DNA of 64,000 nucleotides from Axinella damicornis (lineage: Eukaryota > Porifera > Demospongiae > Axinellida > Axinellidae), in contig OZ007506.1 in the NCBI GenBank assembly GCA_963931865.1, positions 11,533,301 to 11,597,300 on the forward strand, given 5' to 3'. Made by a program: the position numbers and the translations under genes. The notes beneath the pieces are model-generated. The model was not told the DNA's origin. It worked only from the letters and a program-made list of their open reading frames with translations, and made no database searches. This document shows positions 9,349-20,536 of this stretch, piece after piece. How positions within the stretch are numbered: position 1 is the stretch's first letter; the number at the start of each line of letters is the position of its first letter.

Positions 9349-12300
9349 GATGATATGAGATAAACACTTACATGTTTCAAAAGGTGACAGTAAACAACAA
9401 GAAGCCTCAAAAAAACATTCCTAGATTATTTCTCAGTCACAAGACGAAACCATACTGAGAAGTCTAATGTGCTTTACTTGAAAATCATGGATGCTATAGC
9501 TGACAGTAAAGATACAATGATGGCAATGCTACATGACCTCCAAAAGCAGTACATAGAAGAACAACACCAGCAGTGGTTGCTAGTTGAGGGAGATGCCAAA
9601 GTGTATGAAATCCTCAAGGCTTTGAAGTTTGAGTATGGGGAGGAGTTAAAATGGCTTATATTTATTATCCCTTACCCTGGTGACTGGCACATGAAAAACT
9701 ATCAGTCCGCTCTCATGGCTGCATATTGCGATGCAGGGTTAAAGGCTTTAGCGAATGCTTCTGGGTACCCATTGGCTCAATTACAGGGCTTCAGCAACTT
9801 CAAGAGAACCCATCACTTTCTTTTAGAAGTGTGGGAGGCGGTATACAGAGCGATGCTAGCCAAATTCTTTGAAGCCAAGGACATCAAGACATCCAACACT
9901 CTACAACAAAAGATCATAGAATCGCTGGAAGCACTCAATCCCATGCCAGACTCTGAAAGAAACTTTTCTAAAGTTTTCAACTCAAAACTAGCTGACATCA
10001 ACAAAACCATCGGGGCACTGGCAACAGAATTTTCTCTATTCGTTAAGAAAAGGGCAGATGAGGATGACACATGGAAGTTCTGGCAATTTGTGTTTCACGA
10101 TGCCATGGCTTATGTTGGACAGTTCCTTGCAATGCGAAGTGGAGACTGGTACCTACGACTGGCAAGTGTTAAACTTATATTATGGCCCCAGACTTCACTG
10201 CCTTCGACCACTCTACTTACCAGAAAGTTATCTCACAACATTTAGCCGACATCTCATGCATGCCACCACCAATACTAGCAATGTTTCAGCAAGGAGCCTT
10301 TGTGGTTAGTGTTTGTGGCAGAACATGGCATTCTGTGGCCATTGATGAGGCACATGAAATGCTCATCAATAAACAGTGCAAAACATCCTTGAGCAGACCA
10401 ACACAAGACTACATCAATCGTGTTGCTCACTACATTCCCTACCGGACGAAAGCGTTAGAAAACCTAAGGCACCAACTATTCCCTGAAGCAACACCCAAGT
10501 TGTTAACTGTGGAATCACCATTTTCATTAAACAGAAACGACCACAAGTTTGAACAGAATTAAAGGTGCAGGTAGAAACCATACAGTCCAGTTCCCTATTC
10601 GAAACAACAATCAAAAACCGTGGGCTGTTCAACCCCTTTACCAACCAAAAAGCAACCCAACAGCAATCCCATGACCTGTTGAATTTCAGACAGATCGGTC
10701 AAGAGGATTATGAACTTAGGATAGCCAACTTCATCCTAAGACAGCCCAGTGTTGAAGCTCCAAACAGGAAACGTCGCATGCAAACATTTTCAGTGAGGCA
10801 GGTTAAAACAAGAAGGGTATCGCAGTTGGAAAAAGACAAATGTCTTATTCTTGCAGCCATGAAAAAGAAAATGCAGTATTCTAAAAAAACTGGCAGGCCT
10901 ATAGACAAGCCAGGAGAACAGCTGCTTGAATACCCTGTTGCATTATGCGACCACGATGGCAAACTACTCAAGGGTCAAAAGAGCTACACCACCAACTCAT
11001 TGGAAGCTAGATACAAGACATCACAGCCACCTGTCTTTACTGCAGCACTTCCTACAGGTTGGAGGACCCAATGCTCTCTAATTGAGGGAATGTTTTTAAT
11101 CAACACAACGCCTCTCAGCAGCTACAAAACAATTTCAGACTATGCAAAAGTTTCTTTTGAAAAGGTATGTTGTATCTCAATTCAGTCGAGGAAGCGAGGA
11201 AGTACATGTCATATTTGACCACCCGGGGCATGTAATGAACACTCCAAAGTTTTTTGAACATCAGCGGCGAGATGCGTCAGCAACAGTTACATTAGGGCAT
11301 TGCTGTGATGAAGTGACATCAAATACCAAAATACCACCTCGAAAATGGAGAGAAAATTTCATAAATTGCCGTGAGTGTAAACAAAGCCTAGTCCGATTTG
11401 TTGGAACATACTTCCTCAACAACATAGGCACTTATCTTCAGCCTCAGCAGACCCTCTATGTAGCAGGAGCATATGATGGAGTCGAGGTGGATACAGCTTG
11501 GTTCGTCCGGGGAAACAACTGCAAACAACCAGACCCTGCATTCTCCTCCAACGCTGAAGAAACAGACATAAGGTTATGGCTTCATGCTAGGAAAACCAGT
11601 TGTGCTAACATCTTGATCATGTCCCCAGATACAGATGTGTATCATATTGGGCTTCCGCTAAAAATGTGTGACACAAAAACAAATAATTTTGCAAGTAAAT
11701 GCAGTCAATTCCCGCCAGCTAAGACTGTTGAACCTTACCGCATTGGTTCAGGCATTGTGTAACGACCCTGACCTAGCACACATCAATCCTAGCCTTCGGC
11801 CGCAGATACTACAAACCTTGTTTGTAGTTTCAGGTTGTGATTATATCTAGCAGACTTGGAAAAGCAACCTTTCTCAAATATTTCTATCAGTATGCATCAT
11901 TATCGTCTGGAGATGAAACAACTCCTGGAACCTTAGCGGATACAGCCTTACAAGATGAGGTCTACCAGCAAGGATACTTATCCTTTATCCGTTTAATTGG
12001 TACTGTTTACTTCAAGAAGCATTCAAGTGGCTTTGAAACACCATCACCAGCTGCTCATTTCAAAAAGTTCAGTGATCCTAGCCTCACAGTGCAACAACAG
12101 CATTCGAGATGGCTTGAAGACAAAAGGCAAAATATTTGGGATCGAACTGCTTTTGAAAACGAGATGATTCCCTCTGACGAGGCCTTGCTACTTCATTCAT
12201 GCTGGGTTGTTCACATGTGGCAGCAAGCTGATCGCAACACTATGACCCTTTAACCAATCACACAGTGTGGCTGGTCTCTCAACAATGGCGAACTTACTGT

Positions 12301-12807
12301 GTGATTTGAGACAGTTAGAGCAATGTCACCGCAGTTCGTCAAAGGGTGACTTCACTGCTAAGAGGGTGCAGGTGCACCACAGGATGTACCGGACTATGTG
12401 GCTGCAGAAGGAAAAAGATTCACTGCTCAATAGGATGCCAGTGCATTAACTGTTCCAACACAGAGGAGGTTATACAACAAGATGAGATGGCTGAAATAGC
12501 TCTTGAAGAAGAGTCAGATATTGAGGTACATGACACAGAAGATATAATTGACCAGATTTTCGGGAACGAGAGGTATTGGAGATAGATGAGACTGACAGTA
12601 GTGATTCAGAGGATCTATGATACATCAATATTTGAACTCATTTAATTTGTCCATCACTCTATACAATGTCATGTATGACAATGGTTGGTTATGTACACAT
12701 GCAGATTGCAATGTTAATAATTATGACATTATAGATTTTATGACATTGTAGTGATATCCTGACAAACATCTGCTTATAATACTCCACTGGTAGTGCTATA
12801 GCATCAC

Positions 12808-13110
12808 TAGCCTCGTTCCCAGGCCTGCGTGCTGCTTTCGGTTGCACGAAAGAACGCAAAGGGCCTGGTAAGTTTCCTCACGTGCATGACGTTGAGGGTA
12901 GAAAGGTGAAGGAAAGGATTTAACTCTTTAGGGCCCAAATTTCTTTCTCTAGGTCATTTTCTACTGCGGAGCTCAGACACGGCCATGCTGTTTGCACCCT
13001 CTGGGTGCACCCACCAACCTCCCCCTGTCCTGCCCTTTCTCCTGTCGCAGAACCTATCTCCCAAGGACATTGCCGGAAGTCACATGATGAAGCTGAAAGT
13101 ATTATGACGA
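12808..13110. repeat. Dispersed repeat with TAGCCTCG left end
   Basis: Starts TAGCCTCGTTCCCAGGCC at 12808 and resembles the insertion starting at 58170 (both carry GCTTTCGGTTGCACGAAAGAA). From about 12940 it matches a second family also seen at 41430-41640, 53390-53560 and 61950-62100 (GAACCTATCT, AAGGACATTGCCGGAAGT, GAAGCTGAAAG). Confidence 0.65.
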
Positions 13111-13328
13111 CATTTGTGCTATGGGCCCTAAAGCAGCAAGAAGAGCTAAGGTAGAGTAGCTACTACTAACACGAAGGGTGAACCAGAACTGAAAAATATT
13201 GTCACCAAGCAAGCCGCGAAGGGTGAACCAAAAATATTGTCACTAAGCAAGCTATGGTAATGCGCATTCGCTATGTTCATTGGTAGAGGAATGTGCAATG
13301 AAATTCCAGGTTTGTATGATAAAATCAG

Positions 13329-13450
13329 TATCACCATAGTACCAAACTATACCGGAAACGTATCACTCGTTTATCGCCTTCGGCACTCGTAACAATACTA
13401 CGGCAACAAACTCGTGATATTTTCCGGTATAGCTTGGTACTATGGTGATA
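13329..13450. mobile_element. Short palindromic MITE, TATCACCATAGTACCAA ends
   Basis: TATCACCATAGTACCAAACT (starting about 13329) is inverted at 13432-13450, with CTATACCGGAAA continuing both arms. It sits immediately next to the dispersed repeat that starts at 13454. Confidence 0.7.
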
Positions 13451-13453
13451 CTT

Positions 13454-14659
13454 ATCACAGAGTCGGTAGACACTGTATGTAGGGATACGACGTACACGCA
13501 ATACATGCCAATACAAAAAATCTCTCCAAATCTCAGAAACGGTACACTTATAAGCCTTTATGACCACATACCGTTCATCTTCGAGTGTTTTCATGACCAA
13601 CAAGACTCCTCGCGTCGCGAAAACCCGTCGCGAAAGTACCACACCAGGTACTCGCAAAATGGGCAAATTGTTTTTCTTTCTTCTTTCTTCAGACAAGCTA
13701 GCTCATTCAATCTCTCACGATAATTTTCGCACGAAACAGCAGCATTTTCAACTGAGCAGTGCAACGTCCCATCGCTTTTTCGCTACCTCCAAGTCTTCAC
13801 CAGGCGGCTGCAGCTGCCCACTCAATAACTATGGCTTCGTTTGTCACGCCATTTTCACGCTTGTACGCATGCGCACCTAAATGATCACCCAGCAACGACA
13901 CATAATTATTACTCAAGATCGCTGAATTAGAAACAGTGGGGATGACCGTTGTAATTATTACTCAAGATCGCTGAATTAGAAACAGTGGGGATGACCGTTG
14001 TAATTGTGTTGTCAAGGCACTCTTTATAGGACTGAGGTTAGTCCCTGTACGCATGATTTAGCTATAGTCTATTGCTACCTATACTGTATTCTGTGAGCAG
14101 GGTGAATGCCTATCTCAACCTTCAACACCCATGTGAATGTCCCTACTATAAACTGCCTATGCCATGGTCTTCAGACAGGGAGAACTCTGTGGCTTTGTCA
14201 TCCATCTAGGGAACAGTTGACTTGAGATGCCCGGGCCTGATTCTTCAGCCAATGCTGGAAGAGTAATATTCCAAGGCAAGGACACCTACTGCCCAAGTGC
14301 CTGTGAGGTCACTGACTCTTGCGGCAAACTTCAGCTCAAACAGGCACCTGCTGCCCAGAAAAATTACATAAACAAGTAATAAAAAACATTAAAAATGTAG
14401 CAGGATGTAGGGATACCAGAACGGCAAAAAGTAAGGAAACAAGAGGGATGATCGAACATAACAGTGAAGTATACAATCACCCCTACATATCTTTTTTCAT
14501 TATACATGTATATATGGAAGAAGATCTCTGTAGGAGGGGGGGGGGGGGGGGGGGTTGTATACTTCACTGTTATGTTCGATCATCCCTCTTGTTTCCTTAC
14601 TTTTTGCCGTTCTGGTATCCCTACATCCTGCTACATTTTTAATGTTTTTTATTACTTGT
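13454..14659. repeat. 1.2-kb dispersed repeat, copy 1 of 3
   Basis: Begins ATCACAGAGTCGGTAGAC. Homologous copies start at 54892 and 63331. Shared landmarks include TCGCGAAAGTACCACACCAG, CACCAGGCGGCTGCAGC, GTTCTGTGAGCAGGGTGAAT-like text and a terminal hairpin. Copy 1 has a local 50-bp tandem duplication around 13905-14005 (ACTCAAGATCGCTGAATTAG twice). No protein is recognisable; short frames on either strand are not conserved among copies. Confidence 0.85.
14372..14659. repeat. Near-perfect 288-bp hairpin ending repeat copy 1
   Basis: About 105-bp arms (14372-14476 and 14553-14659) starting ACAAGTAATAAAAAACATT are essentially perfect inverse copies. The loop side contains a run of 19 G. The corresponding hairpin in copy 2 lies at 56192-56465 and differs at several arm positions that changed on both sides. 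Confidence 0.85.
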
Positions 14660-14717
14660 ACATTATTATAATTCAGATTGTCAAAAAGATTTTGTCGTGT
14701 ACCGACATGTCGACGTG

Positions 14718-15079
14718 TAGTCTCGGAACCAGACCCTTCGCGCGGGGGAGGAGGAAAGGGTCTGGGCACCATCTGTTGTCCCCAGGTTGGAATGTTGACC
14801 TAACGAATCAGAAGCGTTGATTGCGAATGACGTCAGGGAAATAATTTTTCTGCAGACTTTCGGTGTCGCCAGCGACTAGACACGGCAAATCGCTGTGCCG
14901 TACTGCAGTACCCGCGAGTGTCTGACAAAAAGTCGAGCAGAGCAACGAGCAGGTCGACTGTGTTCGTACGCGTGGTATCGCATTTGATCACTAATTACCA
15001 CGCATAATTACATTCCGTGAGGACAACTGGAATGTAGGCCCTTTCCTCCTCCCCCGCGCGAAGTCTGGTTCCGAGACTA
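14718..15079. mobile_element. TAGTCTCG-ended MITE, 362 bp, copy of 3673-4056
   Basis: The ends and interior (CAGGTCGACTGTGTTCGTAC, ACGCGTGGTATCGCA) match the element at 3673-4056 closely. Flanks GTCGACGTG (14709-14717) and GTACACGTG (15080-15088) agree at 7 of 9 bases, consistent with a diverged 9-bp duplication. Confidence 0.82.
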
Positions 15080-15241
15080 GTACACGTGCAGAATGCAATG
15101 TTTATAGGTAGATTTTATGTAGTGATATTTTATTTTCTGACACACATTAATACTTGACTGGTAGCATCACTAGACACTTACCTGTACCATACTTCAGCCT
15201 CCAGATGTGCACACCTTTCCTTGCCGCGTGGTAGTCCGTCT

Positions 15242-15485
15242 TATGAAGCTCCTCCAAATTTCGCAGAAGGAACACCACTGCAACACTGCTCGATTGCTCA
15301 CAACTATTACTGTAGGTCTCTTCATCGTCTTTTATCTGTGCATCTATGCCTCTAGACCCCCTGATCCACGTTTGCTATCCGTAGGAGCGATTAGAGATGG
15401 AGTAGACTCTGGTGCTGATACCGCTTCCGTCCTCCATTTTGACACCGGAAATGCGACGCCGTCTAGACGTCTAGTCTGCAAATAA
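15242..15485 (+). CDS. Small membrane-anchor ORF, possible first exon
   Basis: An ATG at 15242 opens 80 codons with one hydrophobic segment (LLTTITVGLFIVFYLCIYAS) near the N-terminus after a basic stretch, followed by a polar tail: the layout of a type II signal anchor. I do not recognise the protein, and no downstream exon is visible. It could be chance. Confidence 0.25.
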
Positions 15486-15758
15486 ATTTCCGGGTTGCGT
15501 AATGACTGCTTCCCCGGCTTAGGAGGAATTTATGCCAACTCATCCAGCATCAGTGTAAGACATCACTAGTCGAGATCCACTGAGATCGGCCTGGCGATGA
15601 GGTGATTCGAGCGCTAAGCGCAGTCTAGTGTGGTCCAATCCTTGGGAAGTCTTCACAAGAATGGTGGAGCCGTATCTGTCTCATCAACACCCGCCAGGGC
15701 CATGTAAGCTTGAGGCATGACTCAGACTGGGCATGTTACATGTAGCCATATAGGGTGG

Positions 15759-16337
15759 TAGTCTCGTTCCCAGACCCCCCTCGGAAAAATCGAGAAAGGG
15801 TCTGGTAACACGTATGGCAATGCCGCGTCCAATAGGAATTCAATCAGTTACACAATCACGTGCGAATGTTTACACTCGAGGTGATAATTGGAGTTGTGCG
15901 CCACTAAATAGCTGCATGTACAGTACTAAGTCTAGCTTGAACATGTCAGACACTGTACCAAGCCGTTCTATGCTACTACCCCGACAGCGGAGAGCTGCAC
16001 AGTACAAAAGTCGAATTACGACGGGAAGCTAACGGTGCTTTTCCCGTAGCCGACTGGTAGGCACACAAATACAGAAATGAAAGCTTCAACTGCCCCTCAC
16101 TGCTTCGGTATGAATGTTCCGTACCTTATTCTGCCTCGGGAAACTTGTCAACTTGTCAACTGAACGCCATGATGGTCACCGTATACCGATGAGTTTGCAC
16201 ATCCGCGATTGAACGTGACGTATATAATTTCTGCAATCTGATTGGCGCGTGTATATAGCCCGCGCGGACACCGCATTGCCATACGTGTTGCCAGACCCTT
16301 TCTCGATTTTTCCGAGGGGGGTCTGGGAACGAGACTA
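15759..16337. mobile_element. TAGTCTCG-ended MITE, 579 bp, perfect 9-bp TSD
   Basis: The ends TAGTCTCGTTCCCAGACC and inverse have arms of about 70 bp including ATCGAGAAAGGGTCTGG and CGTATGGCAATGC. Flanked by ATAGGGTGG at 15750-15758 and 16338-16346, identical at 9 of 9 bases. The interior lacks a convincing ORF. Confidence 0.9.
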
Positions 16338-16346
16338 ATAGGGTGG

Positions 16347-17180
16347 GACTTCTGTAGTGTACGCTTCCCCTCTATTGTGAGTTAAAATGTTTTTCAACTT
16401 CCAACTATCGTATATACAAGTGCCTTGGAGATAACCTTGTTAGTTCCCAGGCTAGGGCTGACACAGTTAGGTGCACATGACTTACAACGAGCATCAAAGG
16501 AGCCATCTGTTCTGTACATACCCTGCGGTGTGAGTACGTATAGCGTGTATATATGCATTGAGAGGTGCTGGTAAGTTATACCTGGTGGGTTCATCACCTG
16601 TCTGCCCTCAGCCCCAGTTTCATGTGCAAGATTTTCCTATGATGTCACCATGTTGACAGTCTGTGCTGCAGCTGCATGTACAACGTAGTGTCCTGGATCA
16701 TGGAACACACACTTTTATTTGCTGTCATGCTACATTTTGTGGATATGGTTGTGATATACGGTACACGTCGGGAAAAAGGTAAAACCAAATTTACGACTGT
16801 TCATGAACTGTTCTTGATGAGCATTCATTGGAAGTACCTCTTACGGCACTTGGAGTCACATGATCATGACAAGCCTGGCAGCATGTAGGTTGTATGCACA
16901 TCTGTGTACAGTGTGTGTATATTATGTGAAAATGTTACAGCAAACACTCAAGAATTAGTGGACCAGGAGCGAATAACCCTTGATCGTGACAGTCGATGAA
17001 TGTTTGCGAATTTCATACCTTTATTCTGGCATGTTCTGTACTGCTGAGTGTGGTACTGGCGTGGTTACATGGTTGCACACATCTGAGTGTTACGTTAGCA
17101 GTAGTCACTATTGCTTATTCCTCTTGTCACCCAAGTGACTTGGTAGGCCCGTGATGGTGCACTCGAAGGGTACAAACGTT
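16347..17180. other. No recognised gene
   Basis: Only short open frames. I looked here on both strands for the missing Argonaute N domain and did not find it. Confidence 0.5.
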
Positions 17181-17190
17181 GACTGTGAGG

Positions 17191-17619
17191 ATTAAGGTTA
17201 CGGGATACTCGTGCGAGCGCCGTGCAAAATGTATAGGGAAATGCATACTTAAGCTCGCTAACCAAAAATCTCGAGTACGAAGAGCGTTGATTCTGGCGGT
17301 GGAGGTGCGCTGTCACAAGATGCAGGGCATGACGGAAGCTTTTACTGATACGCTGTATAGCCGTGCAAAAACGAGCAGTTCAGTTCACCAAAAAGCTGTA
17401 TTTACCGCTTTTCTCGAGCGAGACAGCAGATAAGTTTGCCAAGGATTATGCTATCAAAAAAAGCTTCCGTCATGCCCTGCACCTTGTGACAGCGCACCTC
17501 CACCGCCAGAATCAAGTTGCTCACCCTCTTCGTACTCGAGATTTTTGGTTAGCGAGCTTAAGTATGCATTTCCCTATACATTTCGGACGGCGCGCACACG
17601 AGTATCCCGTAACCTTAAT
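17191..17619. repeat. Long inverted repeat, arms about 155 bp
   Basis: The left arm (17191-17343, starting ATTAAGGTTACGGGATACTC) returns inverted at about 17459-17619 (ending ACGAGTATCCCGTAACCTTA). A spacer of about 115 bp separates them. Likely a foldback MITE; open frames across it are by-products. Confidence 0.8.
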
Positions 17620-18325
17620 ACCAGTGTCTACCCATAGCCTTGGAAATCATGCCATCAATTACAAGGAAACCTGTGGTGTCAGTGAGTGTGTGGACATGTC
17701 GGTGTGGTAGGAGAGCATACGTAACGTACAAATGTAGTATGAGATGTTCTGGTTGACTCACTCACCATATCTGCCTTACAGTTAGGGTCAGTTTGTTGTT
17801 GCATACTGTATATACGTATAGTATGTGACAAAAAACTAGGTTGGGACGAGGCTAGCTTTCTGGACAACTACAGCATAATATGCAAATGAGTCTGGTTTTA
17901 GGCCCAAGACAGTAATAATCTGTTACTTACGTGTACATGTACATACAATGTACATGTATCTGTTCGTTAGCGACATGCATACTGTAGGTTGTACTGACAT
18001 TTGTTCCTGAATGTTTTACTGAATACTCAATGGAATATTATTACATGTTGAATTTGTGGAAATTGAATGGGATATTCTGGGGATCAGTGGGAAGCTGCTA
18101 ATGGCCACACGTACCTTTAGACATGAATCTTAGGGCTTGTGTTCACTTGGCAGGGGCTTGTGTTCACATGACTTGGGCTTGTGTTCACATGACTGGGGCT
18201 GTGTGCTTGTCACCCTCCTTACCCTTCCTACTTTTGTCCTTCCTCCCATCTTCCATCCCTCCCTCCTCTCTCCTCCCCTCCTCCTCCCTCCCCACTCCTC
18301 TCCTCCTCTGCCTCCTTACCCCCAG

Positions 18326-18444
18326 GTTGGTATCAAAAATGTGGCCCAGGTAAACCTGGAACGTGTCCTCAGAGAGCAACTAGGGATGCCCTTCGAGTCC
18401 ATCCAGGCCCTTGACGTTGTCATGAGACACCTTCCCTCCATGAG
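18326..18444 (+). pseudogene. Argonaute exon: linker 1 start
   Basis: Preceded by a polypyrimidine tract and CAG, followed by GTGAAC. Reads VGIKNVAQVNLERVL then FESIQALDVVMRHLPSM, the end of the N domain and start of linker 1. Ends with two bases (AG) of an Arg codon. Intact. Confidence 0.85.
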
Positions 18445-18732
18445 GTGAACAGTCCCTACTCTCTTTTGTTAGCACACATGCTAATGCTGCCAGTGTTCTT
18501 ACCTGCTTTATGTATGCATAATTATAGTCTGCAATTCACTTCACTCGCTCAGCTACTGCCCCCTCATTTGCTTTTGTGTGCAGTCCAGCGTCAAGCAGTT
18601 TGAAAAGCCAGATTGACTTTGAACTCATTACCGCTAAATCCACGCATATCCATAATATTATCATATCGTTCGTTTGCACCCCAAGTGAATGTGTGCATAT
18701 AGAGTAATATTATCATAATACATTGTACATCA

Positions 18733-18950
18733 TCCACTCGTACACTCCCCTACCCCCTCCCTTGTACACTCCCCTACCCCATCCACTCGTACACTCCCCT
18801 ACCCCCTCCCTTGTACACTCCCCTACCCCCTCCCTTGTACACTCCCCTACCCCCTCCCTTGTACACTCCCCTACCCCCTCCACTCGTACACTCCCTACCC
18901 CCTCCAATCGTACACTCCATACCCCCTCCACTCCTGCCACCTTCCCCACA
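18733..18950. repeat. Minisatellite arm 1 (GTACACTCCCCTACCCC units)
   Basis: About nine 22-24 bp units, GTACACTCCCCTACCCC with alternating linkers CTCCCTT and (T)CCACTC. The same minisatellite is present in reverse orientation at 19128-19404, on the other side of the inverted exon. Confidence 0.9.
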
Positions 18951-18977
18951 CCCCCACTCCTCCCTGCCCTCACCCAC

Positions 18978-19114
18978 CATCAATATTAAGCATCATTTTC
19001 CACTGGGATGGCCGAATGCTCTGGTGGAATCCAAACCAGACCTCCCGCCCGCTGCCCAGGAGGTAGGGTTCTCCGTCCGGAGGGGCAAAGAATTAATGAC
19101 CGACGGGAGTATAC
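18978..19114 (-). pseudogene. Argonaute exon in inverted orientation, with nonsense codon
   Basis: On the minus strand: acceptor CTCTCAG, then YTPVGH, a TAA at 19093-19095, [20 protein letters not shown] and [18 protein letters not shown], then donor GTGGGTG. This is the linker/PAZ-start exon of Argonaute (family text YTPVGRSFF). The first base completes the AG of exon 18326-18444 and the last base completes the TC of exon 19509-19643, so both phases fit only if this exon is flipped. It belongs between those two plus-strand exons. Confidence 0.88.
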
Positions 19115-19127
19115 CTGAGAGGGGAAG

Positions 19128-19404
19128 AGTAGGGGGTAGGGGAGTGTACAAGGGAGGGGGTAGGGGAGTGTACGAGTGGAGGGGGTAGGGGAGTGTACGA
19201 GTGGAGGGGGTAGGGGAGTGTACGAGTGGATGGGGTAGGGGAGTGTACAAGGGAGGGGGTAGGGGAGTGTATGAGTGGAAGGGGTAGGGGAGTGTATGAG
19301 TGGAAGGGGTAGGGGAGTGTACAAGGGAAGGGGTACGGGAGTGTATGGGTGGACAAGGGAGGGGGTAGGGGAGTGTACGAGTGAATGGGGTAGGGGAGTG
19401 TACC
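19128..19404. repeat. Minisatellite arm 2, inverted relative to arm 1
   Basis: About eleven units of GGGGTAGGGGAGTGTAC, the exact reverse of arm 1, with linkers AAGGGAGG and GAGTGGA. Together with 18733-18950 it makes an inverted pair around the flipped exon. Confidence 0.9.
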
Positions 19405-19508
19405 ATGGCCGAGCAGAGTACCCTGAAACAGCTTAGAGAAAAGCCTTGTGCACGATGTACATGTAGTTGTGGGTATTCCCTTCCACTGTCCCTGATCTCC
19501 TCCTGCAG

Positions 19509-19643
19509 TCTCAGCGACAGCATTCTACAAGCAGCAGCCGGTGCTGGACTTCCTCTGTGAGGTACTGGAGCTGGGCAACGTCGACGAGCAGAGGAGACCC
19601 CTCTTGGACTCACAGAGGGTCAAATTTGCCAAAGAACTCAAAG
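19509..19643 (+). pseudogene. Argonaute exon: early PAZ
   Basis: Acceptor CTGCAG, donor GTACTG. Reads [20 protein letters not shown] and later [11 protein letters not shown]. Intact. Starts in phase with the inverted exon 18978-19114. Confidence 0.88.
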
Positions 19644-19808
19644 GTACTGCAGTTGTCATATTCTGCCAATCCTGAATGTACCTGTACATGTATTCATACC
19701 GGACTCCTGCTTACATGTATGTTAGCAGTACATCAGGCTAGGACTTTGACAGGCAGGCATTTCCTTTGTACATACATGTACATGCTAACGTAAACGTGTC
19801 TACCCCAG

Positions 19809-19892
19809 GTCTGAAGGTGGAAGTGACACATGCTGGCCCCATCAAGAGTACCGAGTGTGCAATGTCACTCGGAGACCAGCCTCTGCACAAAC
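19809..19892 (+). pseudogene. Argonaute exon: PAZ, 4-base deletion
   Basis: Reads GLKVEVTHAGPIK, then after a frame change YRVCNVTRRPASAQT. Family text has RK between them, so four bases are missing; exon length (84) is off by the same amount. Donor GTAAGT. Confidence 0.86.
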
Positions 19893-20188
19893 GTAAGTTG
19901 CGCCTGGTACTAGATGATGGCAGATTTGATGGGGGAGTGAGTAGCTGCACTGTAAGGTGTATACATGTATGCTAGCTTTGCTCCCAGGCTCCTCCCTTAC
20001 ATACATGCACTGTATGAAGAATGAGGAGAGAGCCTCGTCAAGATGAGGGACGAGGGACAAGCATTCAGCTCCGTTCTGTGAGGTACTCCATTCTGTAGTG
20101 GCTGTACACTGTAGCTCAGCAATCCCCAGGAAGTGGCTGTTGAGCAGCCATTTGCCTCAATGACATCTAAGCAAACCGTCTTTTGTAG

Positions 20189-20248
20189 TAGCCTCATTCC
20201 CAGGCCTTCTCACCCCAACGTTTGTCGCTTGCAGTACGAACGAGGCTA
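20189..20248. mobile_element. TAGCCTCA-ended mini-MITE, 60 bp
   Basis: TAGCCTCATTCCCAGGC at the left and GAACGAGGCTA at the right. Flanks CTTTTGTAG and CTTTGTAGG are a 9-bp duplication with a one-base shift. Confidence 0.65.
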
Positions 20249-20536
20249 CTTTGTAGGATGTAGAGGGAGTACTGTATGGTCAGCAGGTGGAAGCCTAAGA
20301 CCACAGAATTCATGCTCACAGTCCAAGGAATCCTTCAGCACTTTTTGTGGTAACTTGACAACCGACTACCGAGGACATTTGCTGTTTGTTGATGTGTGCA
20401 CCGTAATAAGTGTGTGGGAAATTTCCCAAAGTCTGACGTGCTGAATCTGCTAGTATACACACCACTCGCTGTTGGTACAGCATGGCTTCACCCTCCTCCC
20501 CTTCACTCCCGCACACACCTCACACCCTCACCACAG

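Larger units (their letters stand above)
7583..12588 (+). pseudogene. Mobile-element gene: repeat head, DUF6589-like core, XPG/FEN-like nuclease, CXC tail
   Basis: A single protein can be followed through at least six frames. The N-terminal segment (7583-8690) is a Ser/His/Pro repeat (next entry). The spacer 8690-9240 contains the basic patch PKRVRRPR. The central part (9469-10560) carries EGDAKVYEILK and PYPGDWHMKNYQSAL, resembling the GDQ/DWH region of DUF6589 transposase-like proteins. The C-terminal half contains FDHPG (about 11211), SPDTDVYHIGL (about 11620) and VSGCDY (about 11830), in the order and spacing of the XPG N, XPG I and GCDY regions of flap-endonuclease-type PIN nucleases. 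A Cys-rich tail (CRCTTGCTGLCGC, CSIGCQCINC) resembles CXC zinc motifs. Frame breaks lie near 10180, 10562, 11150, 11680, 11840 and 12255, plus an insertion at 9251. It is decayed. Nuclease assignment is inference from motif order. Confidence 0.7.

Noticed and set aside
15242..15485. Possible Argonaute N-terminal exon
   Set aside because: The hydrophobic segment and sequence do not fit an Argonaute N domain.
18986..19613. Long minus-strand frames rich in YTPLPPPLVHS repeats
   Set aside because: Translations of the minisatellite arms; only the 18978-19114 exon within them is real.
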